DNA of 64,000 nt from an uncultured Bacteroidales bacterium (lineage in GTDB: Bacteria; Bacteroidota; Bacteroidia; Bacteroidales; Bacteroidaceae), in the NCBI GenBank assembly GCA_947303715.1, contig CAMYYY010000004.1, forward strand, positions 42,043 to 106,042. The letters run 5' to 3'. Position numbers and translations under genes: made by a program. Shown here one piece after another: positions 52,789 through 61,313 of the stretch; position 1 is the first letter of the stretch; every line of letters begins with the position of its first letter. Under the pieces are notes generated by a model. The model ran no database searches, was not told the DNA's origin, and worked only from the letters and a program-made list of their open reading frames with translations.

Positions 52789-54123
52789 ATGACAATTGAA
52801 AGAGATATAATCAAAACCCTCAAGCAGTGGAAAAACTCTCCTGACAGGAAACCAATACTGCTGAAAGGCGCACGTCAGATAGGCAAGACGTGGGTAATGG
52901 AGGAATTTGGCCGTCAATGCTTCGACTACTGCGTAAAGTTTGACTTTGACCGGCAGCCAGAATTAAAGTCAGTATTTCAGACAACAAAATCTCCCGACCG
53001 CTTGATCAAGGAATTGACCCTTTACTGCGAGCATCCTATCGTCGCCGGCAAGACACTGATGATATTTGATGAAATACAGGAATGTGAGGAAGCACTCAAC
53101 AGCTTGAAGTATTTCTGTGAAGACGCTCCGCAGTACCATATCATTTCCGCTGGATCATTGCTTGGCGTTGCGGTCAAAAAACGGAAGATGACAGTGCCTG
53201 TAGGCAAAGTACAGGTGATGAAGATGTTTCCCGTTACATTCAAGGAGTTTCTTCGCGTCAGTGACCCAAAGACGTTTGAATACATTGAGAATTTAGACGA
53301 GATACGTCACTTACCCGAAATCATCCTTAATAAGCTACGTGTAGAATACCGTCGTTATCAAGTGTCTGGCGGAATGCCTGAACCCATCGTGGCCTTGCTT
53401 GAGGACAAGGGTGTTGGGGTGGTGGAGTCCACACTTCAGGGCATCCTTGACCTCTATGAGCTTGACTTTGCCAAGTATGCAGAACCGCGTGAGATACCAC
53501 GCATCCACGCCATTTGGCACTCGTTGCCTGCACAGCTCTCAAAAGAGAATCGGAAGTTTATATATCGTGTCGTCAAAAGTGGTGCCCGCAGCAAGGACTA
53601 CGAGGACGCCCTGATGTGGCTGGAGGATGCTGGCATGATATATAGGACGTACGACATCAGTAAGCCAGGGCTGCCGCTCTCAGCCTATCAGGAAACCGAT
53701 GCCTTCAAGGTCTATGCCTGTGACTGTGGCCTCCTGCGCCGACTTGCTCACCTGCCAGCCACGGTCGTTACCAACCCTATAGCAAATTACACGGAGTTCA
53801 AGGGCGCGATGGCCGAAAATGCAGTCCTTCAATCCATCATGCCTTTAATGGACGACCAGGTGCCATGCTATTGGACATCCGGGGCTAAGGCCGAGGTAGA
53901 GTTTGTCATTCAGTGGGGAGAACAGGTCATTCCTATTGAAGTAAAGGCTGAAGACAACATCAGCGGCAACAGCCTTTCGGAGTATAACAAGAAGTACCAT
54001 CCTCAGTATCGCATCCGCTTCTCCATGCTGAATCTTCAGTTCAATGGAGGGCTAATTAGCAGCCCTTCACCTCTGGCAGGATGGCTTGACAAGCTCTTCA
54101 CTTCGCTCCCTAAAAGCGAATAG
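52789..54123 (+). CDS. AAA-family ATPase with DUF4143 domain, second copy
   Basis: 444 residues from the ATG at 52789. Walker A KGARQIGKTWVMEEF (about residues 24-38), Walker B TLMIFDEIQEC (about 86-96), SAGSLLGVA sensor-like strand, and a C-terminal DUF4143 region ending AEVEFVIQWGEQVIPIEVKAED, with the Glu-x-Lys nuclease-like motif. Same family and size as the 9576 protein but clearly diverged. Role unknown; such genes are often found in variable regions. Confidence 0.88.
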   Translation: MTIERDIIKTLKQWKNSPDRKPILLKGARQIGKTWVMEEFGRQCFDYCVKFDFDRQPELKSVFQTTKSPDRLIKELTLYCEHPIVAGKTLMIFDEIQECEEALNSLKYFCEDAPQYHIISAGSLLGVAVKKRKMTVPVGKVQVMKMFPVTFKEFLRVSDPKTFEYIENLDEIRHLPEIILNKLRVEYRRYQVSGGMPEPIVALLEDKGVGVVESTLQGILDLYELDFAKYAEPREIPRIHAIWHSLPAQLSKENRKFIYRVVKSGARSKDYEDALMWLEDAGMIYRTYDISKPGLPLSAYQETDAFKVYACDCGLLRRLAHLPATVVTNPIANYTEFKGAMAENAVLQSIMPLMDDQVPCYWTSGAKAEVEFVIQWGEQVIPIEVKAEDNISGNSLSEYNKKYHPQYRIRFSMLNLQFNGGLISSPSPLAGWLDKLFTSLPKSE

Positions 54124-54751
54124 ACTGAGCGTACCTGTGCTACGCCCTTGCCGCCACGCAGTGGGAGTGAAAAGTTTCCCTTTGCGCATTTCGTTCAGGG
54201 GGATTAAAATCCCCTCAACAAAAGGCATCACATGCAAAGGCCTGTGTTAGACTTGCTAATGGGGTAAAGAAAAAAACAGGAAAAAACCTTTTTGATGTTT
54301 GTATCTCCTTGGAGCTCTTTTGCTAAGTGCCATTTCTTTGTCTTTAAGAGCAAGCTCTTACGCCAAACCCATACCACTTATCACACCCACTTTCGTGGTT
54401 TCAGACATCAAAAAGCAAAAACATAAAAAAAGACCTCTGGTAACCTGTTCTTATGTGAACGGCAGAAAATTGTTTTTAATGTTTTTTCCTCTGCTGCTAT
54501 CTGCGTTTCGCCTGGCGAAACCATTGATGGCACGGTCTTTGTGCGAGAGCTTGCTTTAAGACACAAATGAGCGGGGCAGCAATGAAGGCCGTAGGCCGCA
54601 GACAGCAACAGAGGGGTTTTTGAGGTTTTTGTTAACATCCACTAGTTGATTTTTATGTGGCACTATTCGTTTTTTTAGGCTTGAAAAGCCGGTGCTTTTG
54701 TAACACTAAACACAGGGTTTTACGGGTGACCCAACAAATGTCCCCTTTTTC
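54124..54751. other. intergenic region before regulator gene 2
   Basis: About 630 bases without a convincing gene (an 86-codon frame at 54299 lacks protein-like features). 54659-54732 carries, joined together, the two repeats that separately flank hipBA. Several small inverted repeats are present (for example CTCTTAAAG-type and GCCGTAGGC). Confidence 0.5.
54659..54732. repeat. joined copy of the hipBA-flanking repeats
   Basis: 54659-54690 (GGCACTATTCG ... CTTGAAAAGCC) is the inverse of 45907-45937; 54684-54732 (AAAAGCCGGT ... CTAAACACAGGG) is the inverse of 47771-47821. The shared AAAAGCC is the overlap. Confidence 0.65.
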
Positions 54752-54782
54752 TTGCATTTTTGCCTGATGTGTTGTATCTTCG
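54752..54782 (+). promoter_or_regulatory. promoter of regulator gene 2
   Basis: TTG at 54752-54754, 20 bases, TATCTTCG at 54775-54782, then a start at 54802; same arrangement as regulator gene 1. Confidence 0.65.
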
Positions 54783-54801
54783 CAGCGAAAAATCAAGTGG
54801 T

Positions 54802-56574
54802 ATGAAAAGCCTGCATCGATGTCTTCCCCTTCTTGTTCTGCTGCTGATGCTGAGCAGTATCATGTCGTGCCGCCATGCCGGCGTCCACGATGCCCTGCTC
54901 CGTGCCGAAGCCCTCATGGAGACCGACCCCCACGCCGCCCGCGCCCTGCTAGCTGAGATTGAAGATTCAATATTGAAGATTAGAAATTATCCTGCGGAAG
55001 AGGCAGGCCAGAAGACGGGAAAAAATCTTCAATTTTCAATTTTCAATCTTCAATCCAAAAAGGCTGCTGCCGATTACGCTTGGCTTCGCACGCAGGCCGA
55101 CTACAAATGTGACGTCCCGCTCACGTCCGACTCTCTCGCCCGCATCGCTACGGACTACTACGGCACGCCGCGCCGCCCCGACTATCACGCCGCCATGGCC
55201 TGGTACACGCTGGGTTGCGTCTATAAGGATATGGGTGACGATGTTAACGGCACAGAAGCCTTCTTAAAAGCAAAAAGTCTTTTCCCCGACACACTTATAC
55301 GCTATTACGCATTGGCTGAACAGAATCTCGGGATTCATTACATAATGCGTTCTATGAACTCGGAAGCCTTTCAGGAACTCCAATGCGCCAAAGAAAACTT
55401 TATCCGACAGGGAGATAGTATAGTAGTTGCTTTTTTGGACTTAAAAATGGCACAATGCAAATTGAACCAACATGATCATCTTGCAGCGCACAGAATGCTT
55501 GAACAAGTACTGCGCAATCCCCATTCTGGAAGCATTGTTATCAGTGACGCTTATTTCGAATTAGCAAAGGTGGAAACCTACGACTTTCAGGACTATGCCA
55601 AAGCACTTGATTATCTTGATTGCAGCATACGGCATACACCTCAAAAGAGGAGATTCTCTGGAGCTTATAGTCTAAAAGCCGTCATTTTTCAAGAGAAAGG
55701 CCAGCTTGATTCCGCCTGGCATTACTACCACCGTTCCCTTTCCTGCCTGCCAGACCTTGCTTCCTTTGCCTACGACTATCTGCAAATGGCTTCCCTCGCA
55801 CCTCAAGTGGAAAAAACAGATTCCATTCAATATTTTATTCAACAACATGACCATTACATCGATTCCCTCTACGCCATCAGCAACCAACAAGCCATTCGTC
55901 AGGTGATGAATGACCATCGGGTGGAGATGGAGCAGCAACGAATGGAGAATGAGCATCGTCGCCTAATTGGGACATTGATCCTTTGTGCGCTAGCCTTAGT
56001 TACCGTTGTCTTAGCAGTCCTTGCTTGGTCATTGAATTTGGCGAACCGCAAGAAAAAACAATATATCCACATCTCCGACCAGTTGAAGAAAGCCCAGATG
56101 CAAGAGGAAAGACAGAAAACCGAACTGGCCAAAGCAAAGGAGGAAGCCGAAAGGCTGAAAACCGCCTATCAGGGGGCTCTTCAACACATCAACGAGTTGG
56201 AGACCATTTCCCCTACAGACTACGAGAGCCGCATTCGAATTTGTGTCAATCAGTTCCGGAAAGGTTTGTCGTGGCAGCTTGTAATAAAGTACCTACACGG
56301 CAGCGAACATTGCCTTAAAAAAGAGGAACGCGCTGCCATTCGTCACGACCTCAATGTCTGCTTTACCGATTTCTACGAGATACTTCAAACGGAAGGAAAG
56401 AAAGTAAATCAGACGCAGAAAATGGTATCGGCCTGCTACATCCTCGGCTTCAAGACCGAGGAAACCGAAGAGATATTGGGGCTTTCCGACAGCACTGTAC
56501 GCGTGCAAAAGCACCGTTTGAAAGAAAAACTCCCTCAAGACCTATACCAAATCGTTTTTTCTTCCTCTTTCTGA
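54802..56574 (+). CDS. membrane-spanning TPR regulator with C-terminal helix-turn-helix, copy 2
   Basis: 590 residues from the ATG at 54802. Same plan as the 26767 protein: lipobox signal (SSIMSC), TPR-like exported region to about residue 360, a membrane helix at about 389-411, a coiled coil, then a DNA-binding end with the helix-turn-helix at about 553-576. Codons at 54956-55057 form an AT-rich inverted repeat encoding KIRNYPAEEAGQKTGKNLQ and FSIFNLQS, placed exactly where copy 1 has a different repeat-derived insert. The C-terminal half is nearly identical to copy 1 in DNA, the middle is diverged. Followed by operator site 3 and the SDH-type proteinase gene. Confidence 0.82.
   Translation: MKSLHRCLPLLVLLLMLSSIMSCRHAGVHDALLRAEALMETDPHAARALLAEIEDSILKIRNYPAEEAGQKTGKNLQFSIFNLQSKKAAADYAWLRTQADYKCDVPLTSDSLARIATDYYGTPRRPDYHAAMAWYTLGCVYKDMGDDVNGTEAFLKAKSLFPDTLIRYYALAEQNLGIHYIMRSMNSEAFQELQCAKENFIRQGDSIVVAFLDLKMAQCKLNQHDHLAAHRMLEQVLRNPHSGSIVISDAYFELAKVETYDFQDYAKALDYLDCSIRHTPQKRRFSGAYSLKAVIFQEKGQLDSAWHYYHRSLSCLPDLASFAYDYLQMASLAPQVEKTDSIQYFIQQHDHYIDSLYAISNQQAIRQVMNDHRVEMEQQRMENEHRRLIGTLILCALALVTVVLAVLAWSLNLANRKKKQYIHISDQLKKAQMQEERQKTELAKAKEEAERLKTAYQGALQHINELETISPTDYESRIRICVNQFRKGLSWQLVIKYLHGSEHCLKKEERAAIRHDLNVCFTDFYEILQTEGKKVNQTQKMVSACYILGFKTEETEEILGLSDSTVRVQKHRLKEKLPQDLYQIVFSSSF
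54956..55057 (+). repeat. in-frame AT-rich inverted repeat in regulator gene 2
   Basis: GATTGAAGATTCAATATTGA ... on the left and TCTTCAATTTTCAATTTTCA ... on the right of a GC-richer centre; same type as 49690-49800. Confidence 0.8.
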
Positions 56575-56635
56575 TAAGACGATGAACGTTTTGAAGATAA
56601 GATGATTGAAACCTTCTAATCATGTCCTTTATCAT

Positions 56636-56685
56636 TTTGAAACGAATTTGAAACGCCAACGTGATATACATTTGCATTACCTTTG
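56636..56685 (+). promoter_or_regulatory. TTTGAAACG direct-repeat operator and promoter, site 3
   Basis: Repeats at 56636-56644 and 56647-56655, then CCAAC, and TACCTTTG at 56678-56685, 31 bases after the second repeat starts, as at the other three sites. Confidence 0.85.
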
Positions 56686-56744
56686 CAACGTTAAACGAAT
56701 AGAGATTGAGTTACCATTTTATTAACCATTAAAAATTTTTAAAT

Positions 56745-57767
56745 ATGAATGATACAAAAAAATATCCCACCCCGTTGGACGTAATGAAGGATGGTCAGGA
56801 ATTTGAATGTCTCGTGGGACATCAATTCGCCCCCAACCTAAATGTTGTTGGAGAACTCAGACGTAGTATTGCAGAGGTGGAGGCAACAAGAAAAAAATAT
56901 GTACTCTGTTACGTTGCCAATGTCGTTAGAGGTGATATAAACAATGCCATTGATAATTCTGATGATTTACCATTTAATGAAATGGTGAACTCTGTGCCTA
57001 CTCATGTAAAAGAGGTGGATGTCGTTCTTGTGACACCTGGTGGACTAGCTAATCAAGTAAACAACTTTGTAACGGCCCTACGTCCTCGTTTCGAGAAGGT
57101 GAACTTTATCTTGTTAAATTTGGCTATGAGTGCAGGGACCATCTTTATTATGTCAGGTGATGAGATAATCATGTCAAAGCAATCAAAGTTCGGTCCCATT
57201 GACCCGCAGATACCTAACCGAGAAGGTAGATTTGTTCCAGCTCAATCCATATTGTTGGCATTAGAGGACATTCAAAAACGAGGGGAAGAAAAGATAAAAC
57301 AACACATGCAACCCGATTGGACGGATGTTCAATTGTTGCGAAATATTGACCTCCGGGATATAGGAATGGCTCAGAGTGCCAGCAAATATTCAACAGATAT
57401 GGTCAAGGATTACCTTGTTAATTATAAGTTTAAGACATGGACAAAGCATTCTTTAACTGGTGTGGAAGTAACGGATGAGGACAAGAAGAAACGTGCCGAT
57501 GAAATAGCTAGTTTGCTTTGTAAGCATAGTGAATGGAAAAGCCATGGACATGCTATTAACAGAGACGTGGCATGGAATAAATGCAGATTAAAAATAACGC
57601 ATTCGGAATCCATTGATGGTTTAGACTGCGCCATGAGGCGGATGTGGGCTTTGTTCTATTGGCTGTTTGAAAACACCCCTATGGTTAAGATTTTCTTGTC
57701 ACAACACTATTGCATTATTAGAAATACAGTTATAAATAGACAGATGCCAATGCCTAAAAACATATAG
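56745..57767 (+). CDS. SDH/Clp-crotonase-type serine proteinase family protein
   Basis: 340 residues, no signal peptide. It resembles the serine dehydrogenase proteinase (SDH_sah) family of ClpP-fold proteins: VLVTPGGLANQVNNFV (about residues 93-108) gives the oxyanion-hole Gly pair, LNLAMSAGTIFIMSGDEI carries the candidate nucleophile Ser129, and QSKFGPIDPQI follows as in the family. It has no membrane helix in the visible sequence. It is driven by operator site 3 immediately after regulator 2, the position held by the PIN-like gene in the first locus. Substrate and role are unknown. Confidence 0.78.
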   Translation: MNDTKKYPTPLDVMKDGQEFECLVGHQFAPNLNVVGELRRSIAEVEATRKKYVLCYVANVVRGDINNAIDNSDDLPFNEMVNSVPTHVKEVDVVLVTPGGLANQVNNFVTALRPRFEKVNFILLNLAMSAGTIFIMSGDEIIMSKQSKFGPIDPQIPNREGRFVPAQSILLALEDIQKRGEEKIKQHMQPDWTDVQLLRNIDLRDIGMAQSASKYSTDMVKDYLVNYKFKTWTKHSLTGVEVTDEDKKKRADEIASLLCKHSEWKSHGHAINRDVAWNKCRLKITHSESIDGLDCAMRRMWALFYWLFENTPMVKIFLSQHYCIIRNTVINRQMPMPKNI

Positions 57768-57769
57768 TT

Positions 57770-57976
57770 ATGAAAGAGTTACAAGAAATATTAGGTGCTA
57801 TCGGGTTCTCTGAAGGGCTGATTGAAGCGATTAAAAAGACGCCAAAAATAGAATGTCAAGAAACAGATGTTAACGACATATTTTATCAGGCATTTGAGAA
57901 CGAAATGATAACTTCAACAGTAATAAGCATGAGTGAAAATAATAGTGCATATAATATTGGGGGACATGAAACATAG
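57770..57976 (+). CDS. small protein of unknown function
   Basis: 68 residues, starting two bases after the stop of the proteinase-like gene and therefore probably cotranscribed with it. Sequence is acidic and partly helical (MKELQEILGAIGFSEGLIEA). No relative recognised. It could be an inhibitor or adaptor of its neighbour, judged from position only. Confidence 0.5.
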   Translation: MKELQEILGAIGFSEGLIEAIKKTPKIECQETDVNDIFYQAFENEMITSTVISMSENNSAYNIGGHET

Positions 57977-58288
57977 TCTCCTTTGAAGCTAGAAAAGCAT
58001 TTCTTTTTCGTTTTTGATAGAAGTGTAATTGACATATAACAAAAGGTGGATAGTGGGGTAGAAGGTGACCTCCGAGTGTAGTGTACACTTTGGGGCACGT
58101 GAGCGCTGTGCTTTTTATAATTCAAGAAGGTTGGCAATAAAGTTATCCTTCTTTGTTGTCTTTGTGCTTGTGTGATTGCAGAGATTCATTTGACTTTTAG
58201 GGAGAGGGTTTCCGTCCGCTTTTTTAAAAATACACGCTTATGGTTGTATTTAAGCAGGCTGGGATGACTTGGCTTCGTGTTTTTTCGT
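57977..58288. other. intergenic region before the second DUF3244 operon
   Basis: No gene is seen. From about 58072 it duplicates the 33157 region and contains the terminator at 58124-58153. Confidence 0.55.
58124..58153 (+). terminator. terminator upstream of the second DUF3244 operon
   Basis: AAGAAGG / CCTTCTT arms followed by TGTTGTCTTTG. Counterpart of 33200-33229 with a weaker inner stem. Confidence 0.6.
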
Positions 58289-58338
58289 TTTGAAACGATT
58301 TTGAAACGCTAACGTAATATGCGTAGGCGTTATTTTTG
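58289..58338 (+). promoter_or_regulatory. TTTGAAACG direct-repeat operator and promoter, site 4
   Basis: Repeats at 58289-58297 and 58300-58308, then CTAAC, and TATTTTTG at 58331-58338, 31 bases after the second repeat starts. It is the same sequence as site 2 from the repeats to the DUF3244 start codon. Confidence 0.87.
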
Positions 58339-58363
58339 CAGCGAAATCTTAAAATTTATCACT

Positions 58364-58723
58364 ATGAAAAAGGTATTTTTGTTTTTATTTGTTGCGTGCC
58401 TCACTTGGATGAATTGTTTTGGAGATGAAATCATACTCCAAGAAAAACTGGGTCAAGGAAACATTGGAGATGGTGGAGGAAAGAGTCCTTCTGGATTAGT
58501 TGTTGCTTCATTAGAGGCTGACTCTCTAACTCTCTTCTTTACCCCGTCTGCATCCTCGCAGGTAATCATCACGGACAGCTTGACAGGAGTAGTTGTTTAT
58601 TCTGCTGCCTTCGGCGTAGCGTCAACACAGGTCATATCCTTGTCGTCTCTTCCCGCAGGTGAGTACGAACTATCCATCTATGCCTTTGGCACATGGTGGG
58701 AAGGGGAGTTTGAATTAGAATAA
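58364..58723 (+). CDS. small secreted DUF3244 protein, copy 2
   Basis: 119 residues from the ATG at 58364. Signal peptide MKKVFLFLFVACLTWMNCFG, then a Gly-rich variable stretch, and a beta-domain ending YAFGTWWEGEFELE. The signal peptide DNA is almost the same as in copy 1, while the mature middle differs. First gene of the C10 protease operon. Roles as inhibitor, chaperone or signal of the proteases are possible; none is shown. Confidence 0.85.
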   Translation: MKKVFLFLFVACLTWMNCFGDEIILQEKLGQGNIGDGGGKSPSGLVVASLEADSLTLFFTPSASSQVIITDSLTGVVVYSAAFGVASTQVISLSSLPAGEYELSIYAFGTWWEGEFELE

Positions 58724-58754
58724 AACCGTAAAGACATCTAAAAACTTGAATCTT

Positions 58755-60245
58755 ATGAGAATGCGTGTTATCTTTACAGCAATTTCTTTGCTGTTAGTTA
58801 TGGCTTCCTGCAATCAGGAAATACAGAATCCAGCTGAGCTGTTTTCAGTAGTAAACGAAAATACCCGTGCAGAGAAGAATCTGTTGGATGAGATTGACTT
58901 TTCGGCGTTAGATACGGTGAATTTCGTCAGCGACAAGGATATAGAAGCCTATATCCATTTTAAACAACTGCTTGCAGAAGGGCAGGGGAAAGATTTTGAA
59001 GTGCTTGAAGTCGTCCCAATGGGTCTGAATGACAAAGCTACGCTTGCCTATCTGTTGAACTATAATGAAGGATGGGAAATAATCGCCGCCGACAAACGTG
59101 CACCTACGGTGTTAGCGTCCGATGAAACGGGGAGTCTTTCAGTTGAAGAATTTCCCGAAAATGTGATGGGGTGGATAGAAGGATTGGAAACAGATGTTCT
59201 TTATCTCCGCACTTTCAGCAATCGGCCAGAAGGAATAGATGATGATACATGGAATAACATGTTGGGAAGTATGGATTTTTGGAAGGCCATTAATGCAGAT
59301 GAAGAATTTATCAGCCTTAATTTGGGCGGAACCAGGTATGTCCCTGGTGGTAATCCTGACTTTCCTCCTGGAGATGGCCATTGGGAATTGGTTAGCACCA
59401 CGTGTGAATATAATGTATTGTATAGTATTGACCATTTAATAACCACGACGTGGGGCTTAGGGGAAAGCCTCCTAATAGATTATAATATGTATTGTCCTCA
59501 AAAGCAAAATTCTCCTGAAAAAGTTTCTCCCACAAGTATGGCTGTATCTGGAGCACAGATGGCTTATTTCCTTCATAACAAAATAGGGATAGGGAAACCA
59601 GTTAATAGCCCTTCATCCATTTATTGTACAGCTACAGTTGGAAACATTGCTTATGGAACAAATTTTTATATAGATGGTACGACATCCAGTCTATGGTCTA
59701 GCATGAGTCTTTCTTCCCCGTCAACGGCGGCTGCCAAACTGATAGCAGGAATAGTTGTTAAAATACAAATTTATTATGGAACAAACAACCAGTCCTACGC
59801 TCCTGCAGGCGGCCTGAAATACCTTTATTTTGATGACGAAAACATCACTTGTAGCTTTCAATCGTACAACACATCCGTCATTGATTCGAGCTTGGTAAAA
59901 GGTATGCCTGTTATTGCAGAAATAGAAGGCATTGAGGGATGGGATGATTTCTACTATGACCTGATTGTAGATAGATTTCAAGCAATTTCAACCAAATATA
60001 CATACGAATATGATTGGGTTTACGATACACCGGACAATGGAACTCCCCGTCCACTATTGACCAGAACGGTAATAGAATACGTAAATCCTACCATAACGCA
60101 GTATGGAATGAATTGGTGTTTAGATGGGACTTACAATGATAGTTGGTTTTCAAAATCAGGGATATGGGAAGCCAATGACATGGTGTTTCCAGGAAATTAC
60201 AACCGTTATATGTATGTTTTTCAAGAGGATGAATGGTTCAACTAA
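58755..60245 (+). CDS. C10 (streptopain) family protein lacking catalytic residues
   Basis: 496 residues from the ATG at 58755 (a TTG at 58746 and an ATG at 58761 are alternatives). A lipobox signal (LVMASC) is followed by a propeptide-like domain (about 60-150, with LNYNEGWEIIAADKRAPTVL) and a C10-like fold. Aligned with the active paralogue downstream, TTWGLGESLLIDYNMYCP matches the conserved W...YN..CP block, but the nucleophile position reads PTSMAVSGAQMAY (Ser261 for Cys) and the GHSWVIDGY His block reads YYDLIVDRF. Only the Asn-Trp pair (MNWC) remains. It is therefore predicted to be a pseudo-protease, perhaps an inhibitor or binding partner. Confidence 0.78.
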   Translation: MRMRVIFTAISLLLVMASCNQEIQNPAELFSVVNENTRAEKNLLDEIDFSALDTVNFVSDKDIEAYIHFKQLLAEGQGKDFEVLEVVPMGLNDKATLAYLLNYNEGWEIIAADKRAPTVLASDETGSLSVEEFPENVMGWIEGLETDVLYLRTFSNRPEGIDDDTWNNMLGSMDFWKAINADEEFISLNLGGTRYVPGGNPDFPPGDGHWELVSTTCEYNVLYSIDHLITTTWGLGESLLIDYNMYCPQKQNSPEKVSPTSMAVSGAQMAYFLHNKIGIGKPVNSPSSIYCTATVGNIAYGTNFYIDGTTSSLWSSMSLSSPSTAAAKLIAGIVVKIQIYYGTNNQSYAPAGGLKYLYFDDENITCSFQSYNTSVIDSSLVKGMPVIAEIEGIEGWDDFYYDLIVDRFQAISTKYTYEYDWVYDTPDNGTPRPLLTRTVIEYVNPTITQYGMNWCLDGTYNDSWFSKSGIWEANDMVFPGNYNRYMYVFQEDEWFN

Positions 60246-60258
60246 AATTGGAGTAAAA

Positions 60259-61245
60259 ATGAAAGAAACAAAAGTAATATTAGTTTTATGTGCTGGATGG
60301 ATAATGTTTTCTTGCACGAATAATGTGAATTCTACAGAAACGGAAATCACAGATTATGAACAGAAGAGTCAAGCCATTCCAGAAGAAAACCATTCCAATA
60401 TTGAGGCAAATGATTCCTTACGGCGGGAGACGACAGATGGCACTTCAGAGAATACAAGTGATTCCCTCCAATGGGTGAGTTTTACAAGTCCTTCTGGCCA
60501 CGTTTCCATCTTTCCGCTTGACGACCTTACTGATGTTCTGACCATTATTTTTCCGACATGGGGATCGGTCAAAGAAGAATTCCTAATGGACGGAAAAGAA
60601 ATGGAAAAGCCGGATTCCTATGAGTCTATGCGTTTCAGGGCTGTTCCGACGCGTTTCCATGATGCATTTGGAATTAATGTTGAAGAAGAAGGGTATAAAC
60701 GGTATAAGCAGTTTCAGTATGAAAAAGGTCAACATATAACGGAAAAAATCTCTTCCTATCTTGAACAAGGAAAACAAGCTGGTTATCCAAGATATACTTA
60801 TGCAGGCATTCGTGAAAGAGCATGCATCTATGCCGATGTCCCATTATTCGGACGTGAAGCAGGCGAACCGCTGAATGACAAGTTTGCAGTCACCTCATAC
60901 TCTCAGCTTACATGGATAAGGGTATCTTATCCTGAGTTTAACATTTTGGCAAATGGGTATGAAGAAGAATTGCCAACTGACTTCGACGAGGTGTATAAAG
61001 TGGGCACAGCTATCTTTTCCTATATTAACGATGGATTTGTGTTCTCTTTTCAAGAATACCCTGAGGAAATATATGATGAAATCACTTTTACCATTGAGAT
61101 TCCCATCGAAGGCGAGTACTTCCAAATCATGTTCAATGGAGAGGACTATCCTGAAAGTTATTACACTTACGAGCATCGTGTCCTGCGCAACGAAAACCGT
61201 GTGCTAAAAGGTTCGGTGACAGTTAAGTTTGACAATCCTTTGTAG
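60259..61245 (+). CDS. lipoprotein of unknown function
   Basis: 328 residues from the ATG at 60259, 13 bases after the preceding gene. The signal has a lipobox (GWIMFSC), then a long Ser/Thr/Glu-rich linker (to about residue 75) and a mixed domain beginning WVSFTSPSGHVSIFPLDD. The C-terminus contains acidic beta strands (EYFQIMFNGEDYPESYYTYE). No family recognised. Part of the C10 operon. Confidence 0.68.
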   Translation: MKETKVILVLCAGWIMFSCTNNVNSTETEITDYEQKSQAIPEENHSNIEANDSLRRETTDGTSENTSDSLQWVSFTSPSGHVSIFPLDDLTDVLTIIFPTWGSVKEEFLMDGKEMEKPDSYESMRFRAVPTRFHDAFGINVEEEGYKRYKQFQYEKGQHITEKISSYLEQGKQAGYPRYTYAGIRERACIYADVPLFGREAGEPLNDKFAVTSYSQLTWIRVSYPEFNILANGYEEELPTDFDEVYKVGTAIFSYINDGFVFSFQEYPEEIYDEITFTIEIPIEGEYFQIMFNGEDYPESYYTYEHRVLRNENRVLKGSVTVKFDNPL

Positions 61246-61313
61246 TTGATTGTCGTTGGCGATACAAAGGGAGTGTATAATGAAAAAGAAAAACGAACCA
61301 AATTGTTGGAATT

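Noticed and set aside
54299..54559. 86-codon open frame in the gap before regulator gene 2
   Set aside because: No promoter, no family resemblance and a composition typical of AT-rich intergenic sequence.
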